From NCBI GenBank assembly GCA_021229015.1, contig CM037777.1:58321789-58385788 (forward strand): a stretch of 64,000 nt of DNA, written 5' to 3'. How positions within the stretch are numbered: the first letter of the stretch is position 1; each line of letters starts with the position of its first letter. The position numbers and the translations under genes are program-made. The stretch is from Solen grandis. Lineage: Eukaryota > Mollusca > Bivalvia > Adapedonta > Solenidae. Positions 57,846-64,000 of the stretch are shown here, one piece after another. The notes beneath the pieces were generated by a model. That model was not told the origin of the DNA. It did no database searches and was given only the letters and a program-made list of their open reading frames with translations.

Positions 57846-57935
57846 CTGAGTCGCAAAGACTTCCAGTATAACCCGGGTCACACAAGCACGAAAAGGTCAT
57901 GCCATTTGTCTGGTAGCTTCCATGGACACACGGGG
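57846..57935 (-). CDS. Gene C exon E4: shortened, degenerate EGF-like domain
   Basis: Acceptor TGCTGCAG, donor GTAACTGC; 90 nt, phase 1 to 1, so the frame is kept. It encodes PCVHGSYQTNGMTFSCLCDP then GYTGSLCDS. Compared with its neighbours it lacks the first ~8 residues, including cysteine 1. The position of cysteine 3 (HGNC elsewhere) is Tyr (HGSY). Cysteines 2, 4, 5 and 6 remain. In EGF domains cysteines 1 and 3 form a disulfide, so both partners are gone together. Confidence 0.75.
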
Positions 57936-58039
57936 CTGCAGCACAAACATTTCAATATTCAATATTTATCTTAGGATAGTTCATATCTCATTTTTAAACT
58001 TTGATTTAAAATAAACATACACAATCTGTTTGACTGTGG

Positions 58040-58375
58040 TTTTCCAAGCCTTGCGGTTTTCCTAGCCTTGCAGTTTTCTAGTCATGCGGTTTTCCTAGCC
58101 ATGATTTGTGGTTTTCCAAACCTTGCGGTTTTCCGAGCCTTGCGGTTTTCTGAGCATTGCGGTTTTCCAAGCTTTGTGTTTTTACGGTTTTCTGAGCCTT
58201 GTTTTGCGTTTTTCGAGACTTACGATTTTGCAGTCATCCGAGCTTTGCGATTTGTGGTTTTCCCAGCCTTGCGGTTACCGAGCCTTGCAGTTTTGCGTTT
58301 TCCGAAGCTTTGGAATGATGTTTTCCTAGCCATGCAATTTGTGACTTTCCGAGCCATACGGGTTTTCTGAGCATT
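58040..58375. repeat. ~17-bp minisatellite
   Basis: About 18 units of the type GAGCCTTGCGGTTTTCC with frequent variants (CTAGCCATG, GTTTTTCGAG). It lies in the intron between exons E3 and E4. Its long open frames in two phases are by-products of the repeat. Confidence 0.9.
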
Positions 58376-58810
58376 TTTCATTCCACCACCAGTCTTCAGA
58401 ACATCCAAATATTTAAATCTCACAGATATTCAGTTGTTTTTAATGTATGCAGTAATCCAGTGGTATCCGGGACAGTCCGAATGCCTACGAATCTCAGTAC
58501 GATAAAGAATGTCGTATTTATTTGTATCAGTAAATCTTGAATGTATTACATGTGCTTAAAAATAATAGATTATTTTTACAAGGATGTCATTTTAAACCAA
58601 TTTTGTATCAAATAAACCAGCGTTTCATTTTCATCTACATTTATCCCTAAAACATGGGTCATTTCTATGAATGATTTAGTGTAGCAAAGGTTTAAGTTTG
58701 CGGAAAAAGTTGGCCACTAAATGCAGGTGAATACACATGCGGGGTTAACATTAAAAGATATCAGACATTATTGAAGTCAGAGTCTAAATAGGGTCAAAAT
58801 AGAAAGGTAC

Positions 58811-58924
58811 TTCTTGTGTCACAGTTTCTTCCCGTGTAGCCATGGCTACAGCTGCAGGTGTATCCCGATCCCGAGAGAGCACAGTTTCCATGAATACAAG
58901 GGTTCGACAGACAAGGATTAGAAA
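58811..58924 (-). CDS. Gene C exon E3: EGF-like domain
   Basis: Acceptor CTTTTTCAG, donor GTACCTTT; 114 nt, phase 1 to 1. It encodes VSNPCLSNPCIHGNC, then ALSGSGYTCSCSHGYTGRNC and DTR: a full EGF domain with six cysteines. It is closest in pattern to E2. Confidence 0.9.
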
Positions 58925-59165
58925 CTGAAAAAGAAAATTTAGTGAAAAAGCCAAGAACTTCTACATTTCAAACATGTTAATAATATTGTTTCCATGTCAG
59001 TTTCATATGAACAAATATTAATACTATCAATAGAAAAAATGTTTTATTTTATGTAAAAGAACACATTTATCTATATATTATTTATTTACATTTTTATTAA
59101 GATACTCATGTCCGAGGCTTGGATTATTTAGTTATGAGAAAGATAAAAATAACAAGGACTATCTT

Positions 59166-59406
59166 TTAACCCTTTCTCTCATAGAGGAAACCATGAAAAG
59201 ACCTGTGCGAACAACATAAAACCAGATCAGCCTGCGAGTAACTCGCAGGCTGATCAGGTTTTATGCTGTTCGCTGCTCCTCAGTGGTCGTGAAATGAGGA
59301 TTTTATAATTAAATTTGGTAAGGTATAACTGTGGTTTTCTGCAGATCCTGCTTTATGTGGTACCTATGAGTGCGTCAAAATGAGTCTTTATGAGGGAAAG
59401 GGTTAA
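59166..59406 (+). mobile_element. piggyBac-like MITE, second copy
   Basis: 241 bp between TTAA and TTAA, with ends CCCTTTCTCTCATAGAGG and TATGAGGGAAAGGG and the GATCAGCCTGCGAGTAACTC hairpin core. It is in opposite orientation to the 14575 copy, in the intron between E2 and E3. Confidence 0.85.
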
Positions 59407-59582
59407 GATAATAGGTGTTGATGGTAATCGAGAATGTAGAACGGTTGTATAATGTAAAGCGTCCTTTCCAACGCAATCAGCGGAGTAAACATCATTGTAA
59501 TGTAACGCTCTGTAAGCCTCTCTCACTCTTTCGAATTACAAGTATAATATAGGGTAGATATTTATAATATTCGGTTCGTTGA

Positions 59583-59764
59583 GTACAGTTGAATCTGTAT
59601 TAACGGTCACCTGTATTAAGCGGCCAACCTGTATCAGCGGTCAGTTTTAATATTACCAAACTAGCATTTTGTTATATGTTTAACCCCCATTAAGCGGTCA
59701 CGTCTGTTAAGCGGCCATTTCTCCTGTTCCCGTGACTGACCGCTTACGACAGATTTGACTGTAC
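59583..59764. mobile_element. Tc1/mariner-like MITE (TA, CAGT ends)
   Basis: TA followed by CAGTTGAATCTGTATTAACG on the left and CGCTTACGACAGATTTGACTG followed by TA on the right. Internal AAGCGGCCA and AGCGGTCA repeats. CAGT-type ends flanked by TA fit the Tc1/mariner superfamily. No transposase is present. Confidence 0.75.
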
Positions 59765-59829
59765 ATCATGAAACAACTACATGTATATATTTATCCAAGA
59801 AACAGAAAATCTGTCCGAATACTTTATCA

Positions 59830-60042
59830 ATACTGTAAAATCATCAATTTTCGTTGACATTAAATTTCGTTGGTTATGTACCAAGGGATTTTCGTGGGTA
59901 CATTTATTCGTGGATCTATGTTCTAGAAAACGTGAGGTCTATATAAGAGACAAGTTTTCGTGGGGATTGTTATCCATGGATAAAACCCGCTACGAAATCA
60001 GCGAATATTAGTTTCACACGAAAATTAGTGATTTCAGTTACA
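59830..60042. mobile_element. MITE with ACTGTAAAATCATCAATTTTCG ends
   Basis: The left part (CTGTAAAATCATCAATTTTC) and right part (GAAAATTAGTGATTTCAGTTA) are imperfect inverted partners. Internal TTTCGTTGGTTATG and TTCGTGGGTAC phrases are repeated. Confidence 0.7.
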
Positions 60043-60218
60043 TGTATGTTGTCATCTCAACAAAGAATTGTGTATAACCCTTATCCCTAAGTATAGGCAT
60101 TTGCTATCACTGAAAACCGTTCAAATGTCAAAAGTGAGGCTTGACAGCTACGCCGAAAAATTATCAAATCATAATTTGTAACAATTCAAAGGATCAAAGG
60201 AACTGTGTAAATACACAC

Positions 60219-60332
60219 CTTTGATGTCGCAAGTTTGCCCTTGGTAACCAGTGTTACACCTGCATGTGAATCCTGTCCCCGTTGAGGCACAGTTTCCATG
60301 GTGACAAGGGTTGGGCTGACAAGGATCGGCGA
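60219..60332 (-). CDS. Gene C exon E2: EGF-like domain
   Basis: Acceptor GCTTCAG, donor GTGTGTAT; 114 nt, phase 1 to 1. It encodes VADPCQPNPCHHGNC, then ASTGTGFTCRCNTGYQGQTC and DIK: a complete six-cysteine EGF domain. An upstream in-frame ATG lies in the intron and is not a start. Confidence 0.9.
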
Positions 60333-60339
60333 CTGAAGC

Positions 60340-61520
60340 AGAAGACATGGCCATGGCGCTGGAGATAATGTTTCAAATGTATATAGTCTTATATTAAAGC
60401 GTATAATGCACTAAGAGACTGTTGGCAGAATTTACATGATCAAATGGTTATCATTCTAATTCCAGCGTTTGAGCGGGGTTGAATTTAGTAGAGGCAAAAT
60501 CATTTGACGCCAAAAACTCCATACGATTCCAACAACTTTAGTTACTTGAAGTAAGGTCCTGAACTCGTTCTTTGTTTCATGATAACCTCTCCGACAGTCT
60601 CACAGTGCCTTGAGCTTTGGTATTTCTTTCATACTAATCCGGAGTGAGGTTCCACTAAAAAGGGCATGACCTTACAATCTGTGACATGATTAAGAGTCCA
60701 AAACAGTGTCAATGACATGCCTAAGAGTCGCAGACAGTGTCTTGGGCATGTCTAAGAGGTACAGTGTTACAGTGCGATGAAAATAGCTGTGGTATACATG
60801 CTAATCAGCTATGTCTTGTGGGAAGAAGAATGATGGAATTCGCGCCTAGATATTAATACGTTAAATAAGATTCGTGGAATGTAAACAAGGTTCATAAATC
60901 TCGCAATACATAATCGCTCTGACTAGATCAAATATTTATAATATGCTAGTAAACCGTTTAAGTTGATTTCATTTTGACTCAAATTTGAATTAGTTTCAGT
61001 AGAGATTTGAGTATGGTATTCCCAATTGAGCTTGCGATTGTACTTAAGTATTGGCACCATATTCTTGAAAATAAAAACTATACATTAATATGATTTTCAT
61101 GTTCAAGCTAAAATTTTGCCACTTATTTCTAGGTAAATTGGGAGTAGGAGATTTGTGTATGAACCTGAGATGGTATTTTAGTGTTTCCGAGAATTTGAGG
61201 CTGTATCCTATGGAATTTTCTGAACATATTTTGAGTTTGCGCACGAATATCTTTGTACGGTATACCGATAGTGCTGACTTTCGAGACAACCTGAACAGAT
61301 CCCGTGTTCTCAAAATTACCTAATTACGATCTCAGGTTTAAATTTGAGTACCACTCAAATCCCTGTTGAAACTAATGAGCATAGTTTGCGTCTGAGTTTG
61401 TAAGCTCCCAATCAGTGTCAGATCGTTAAAAATGCAGAATTTGCACGAGGAAATCGTGTTTGAAGTATTAATGTAAACAAGATGATCTGACGATGAGAGG
61501 TGAATCTTTATAAAGCATAC
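60340..61520. other. Gene C intron, no exon or clear repeat
   Basis: The block at 60950-61400 is weakly self-inverted (TTTGAGTATGG, then GAACCTGAGATGG, and CGATCTCAGG), suggesting an old foldback. No EGF-like sequence is present. Confidence 0.4.
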
Positions 61521-61524
61521 TGAC

Positions 61525-61635
61525 CTTTATTGCACAAAGCGCCCGTGTAACCGTGATTACAATCACAAACAAAGGATGTTCCTGCAGTAATGCACTTGCC
61601 AAATGCGCAAGGATTTGACAAGCACGGGTCTTCAA
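61525..61635 (-). CDS. Gene C exon E1: EGF-like domain
   Basis: Acceptor TTTTACTAG, donor GTCAGTAT; 111 nt, phase 1 to 1. It encodes VEDPCLSNPCAFGKC, then ITAGTSFVCDCNHGYTGALC and NK: a complete EGF domain. It is the first recognised exon on the minus strand. Because it enters in phase 1 and carries no start or signal peptide, the true 5' end lies beyond 61635, perhaps outside the window. Confidence 0.88.
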
Positions 61636-61639
61636 CTAG

Positions 61640-64000
61640 TAAAAATACAAAACATGGTAAGATTTGATAACACTATATGCATTGAGATAGCTTTAACAGT
61701 GAACATTTAAGCTCTTGTCGCTTTGTTAATTGCCTACAGACATTATCACAAACAAAACCATGAGTTTTTATGTGTAAACCAGGTCAACATTTAACTACCT
61801 ATTATCCAAATGAAGCTTATGGATATAACCTTTGGGTTAAACTGAATACATTTATTAATATTGCAAAAGGTACACTGACTTTGGAAGCATTCGATTGATA
61901 AATTTATTAATTTCATCAAAGTACATGATTTGCACGAGGGAGGAGGAATTCTCATGAACTGGATCATATAGAGGTTTCAGTGGAATATCATTTTTAATTC
62001 ATCGAGTGAGGAGGAAAATCAATATTATTCTCCTTACACAAATAATATTCCACAGTAACTAACATTTATTTTTTTTATTTTTATTTAATTCTTTTCTGTG
62101 ACGCTTTACACATTGTTACTATGTTCCTCATAATTTAACCCCGTGGGGAGCCCCAAATTCCGGAAGTCACATGAATCGTTATTCGGTCTAAAAATAGTCC
62201 AATAAATGAACACAAAAAAGATCAATCTTGAAATGTCTTGAAAAAATACGATAGTGTCTTTTAGTAGTCCCATTACAAAACAATGAAAATTATAAAAATG
62301 GTAATATTCACTGTTTGAAACAGTGAAAATACCTTTTTAAATTCACTGATATTTACCTATAATCCATCGAAAAGCATTAAATAAAATGTGTTTTTGTATG
62401 TATCGAAATGATAATCTGCAGATTAAAACGTGTGGGACCAAGTCTTTTGAGATATGAAAGAACATAAGTATATTATCAGTTTGATAGAAAGCAAAGGAAA
62501 ACATTGTATAGGTATATTTAAAGATCAAGGACATAAAAGTCAAACTTGAATAATGATTTAATACAGCTGTGGTACCCAGGGGAAATGCGGATTTGTCCCA
62601 GTAATGTAATTTATGTTCATGTAAATATGGTTATATTAATGGTATAAGCATGTTTTATCATTTGATGTTATGCAAAGATAAGATTGAAAATGAAATCTTG
62701 CAATGTATAATATCTTGTAGACATTGGTTTATGTGTTTTGATCCCACAGCGGTGAGGGACAAAGTACATGTAGCTAGTCGGCGACTTTATTTACCTGATC
62801 ACTAAAGTCTTTTGACAATGTTAGTGTCTTTCAGGATAGAGGAAAGTATATTGCCTTTTAGAAAATACCATCATAGGTATTAAATATATCCGAAGACATA
62901 TTCAACAGAGATATGAAACTATGCTAAATTACGTTATTTCAAAACAGCTGAGCGGATTTGAACGAGATCTCGCTGAGACAACATCTTGCTGATGTTTGCA
63001 AACATACTCTTGACAGTATCAATCATATAAAACAGATCTGTGACCTAATGAGAGACATATTTTGTTTAATCGGCAAAAATTGAAGAGAAAGTGTATTTAT
63101 AATTGATTTGAACAATTGCACACATCTCACGTTATATTGCGGTGAAATGATCATACAACTTAACGAAAGCTTCTCTAAACTTGATATAAGAGTTGCGGAT
63201 TTCTGTTATAAAGGTTTGATTAAAACTGAATCACAAAAAAACGGTAAATCATATCTTTTTTCAAAAGTATCGTTTATTTCTTTTTTCTGGAAGAAAGAAT
63301 ACTTTCATAAAAAAAGAAAAAAAAAAACATTTATTTCCTATTTCAGACTAGTTCACCTCTGTATGAAAGCTATCAGTTACAGGTAACGGATGCATCCCAA
63401 AAATGGTACATGTAAAATACAGCACTCAGTGCAACATTTACTTCTAGTACATGATCTACTGGTCTACGGTGAGATACTGCAATGTGGCAACCGTATACCA
63501 TGTAGACAGAGTCCCCAAATAATTGAAGTTTTTTGCAGTGACCTCCCCTGTATGTCAAAAATGTGAGAATTACATAATGACAAATCATTGGTGTTAACCA
63601 CGATGGAATGAAAACAACAAAATACGATTTATAAAAGTACATAAGTTGTGATGACATTTATTTTGGTGCAGTAATCCAGTGGTAATGTACATGGACTACG
63701 GACCCAGAGATTTTTTTATTTTTCATCAAAAGAAGGTCAAAGGTCAAGGTTTTATGTCAAGTGTACAATGAAGATGTCCATCCATCTAAGCAACCGTCCA
63801 ACTGTTGAAGCAATCCAATGAAATGACAGATTAAAAATAGGTCAACCTCAGTGGACGCCCGCCGACGCGAGACGCCTCAATTTAAAGGACGGAATTTTTC
63901 GTTGAAAACCCCTCCAAAAATGTACATCAAAATGGAGCTTATGTGCTCCAAGAGCAATTGCTTACGTACACAGTTCGCAGTTCCGCCCATGGGCTCCGGT
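61640..64000. other. Upstream gene C intron or flank, no gene supported
   Basis: AT-rich throughout. GGTCAAAGGTCAAGG near 63736 is shared with the internal units of the 3.3-kb element. A GCAGTAATCCAGTGGTA phrase at 63668 also occurs near 58450. No further EGF exon is visible. Confidence 0.45.

Noticed and set aside
58068..58423. Phe/Arg/Leu-rich frames on both strands
   Set aside because: They result from the ~17-bp minisatellite; the peptide periodicity mirrors the DNA unit.
60340..60354. ATG upstream of EGF exon E2 as a translation start
   Set aside because: It lies before a good splice acceptor, and all sibling EGF exons are internal phase-1 exons.

Overview
This is a eukaryotic, AT-rich, intron-rich and very repeat-dense window, most likely from a bivalve mollusc. 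The reasons are three multi-exon animal-type genes with small phase-1 exons, tRNA-derived SINEs, many terminal-inverted-repeat (TIR) elements, satellite-like arrays, and decayed Polinton, mariner, LINE and reverse-transcriptase copies of kinds common in bivalve genomes. The species cannot be fixed from sequence alone. Two runs of exactly 100 N (3356-3455 and 53456-53555) are scaffold gaps. Almost every long open frame outside the exons listed here is chance reading in AT-rich or repetitive DNA.

Genes. (1) Gene A, plus strand, 17647-33597, is a TNF-receptor-superfamily-like membrane protein. It has a 13-codon signal exon, a 409-nt exon with three six-cysteine repeats, a 186-nt transmembrane exon, a 48-nt linker exon, a 195/219-nt exon, and a last exon that looks like a cytoplasmic trypsin-like peptidase or pseudo-peptidase domain. 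The last exon carries two compensating frameshifts. (2) Gene B, plus strand, 42977 to about 53212, is a close paralogue with a matching signal exon, a 409-nt cysteine-rich exon and a 186-nt membrane exon. Its next exon appears to run into a stop, so it may be a short-tailed receptor. (3) Gene C, minus strand, spans at least 61635 to 55264. Five symmetrical phase-1 exons each encode one EGF-like domain; one of them has lost two cysteines that normally pair. Both ends of gene C are unresolved.

Layout. 0-5.5 kb: a tandemly duplicated Gly-rich segment, a 21-bp minisatellite and a decayed Polinton-like virus-type element on the minus strand. 5.5-10.5 kb: small repeats, SINE tails and a perfect 20-bp hairpin. 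10.7-17.0 kb: a giant inverted repeat whose arms are arrays of a 186-bp satellite (about 17 and 10 units), with a piggyBac-like MITE in the loop. 17.6-33.6 kb: gene A, with introns filled by a 3.3-kb TIR element, a degenerate foldback, MITEs, SINEs and a nested element with a 161-bp tandem array. 33.6-42.8 kb: LINE and reverse-transcriptase relics and dispersed repeats. 43-53 kb: gene B, whose first intron holds hairpins, SINEs, a LINE 3' end and a dead mariner. 53.5-64 kb: gene C and several MITEs.

Genes A and B are the biological centre of the window. They form a local duplicate pair of TNFR-like receptors with strictly matching exon sizes and phases, but apparently different cytoplasmic ends. 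The combination of TNFR ectodomain, membrane segment and cytoplasmic trypsin-like fold in gene A is the most unusual observation.
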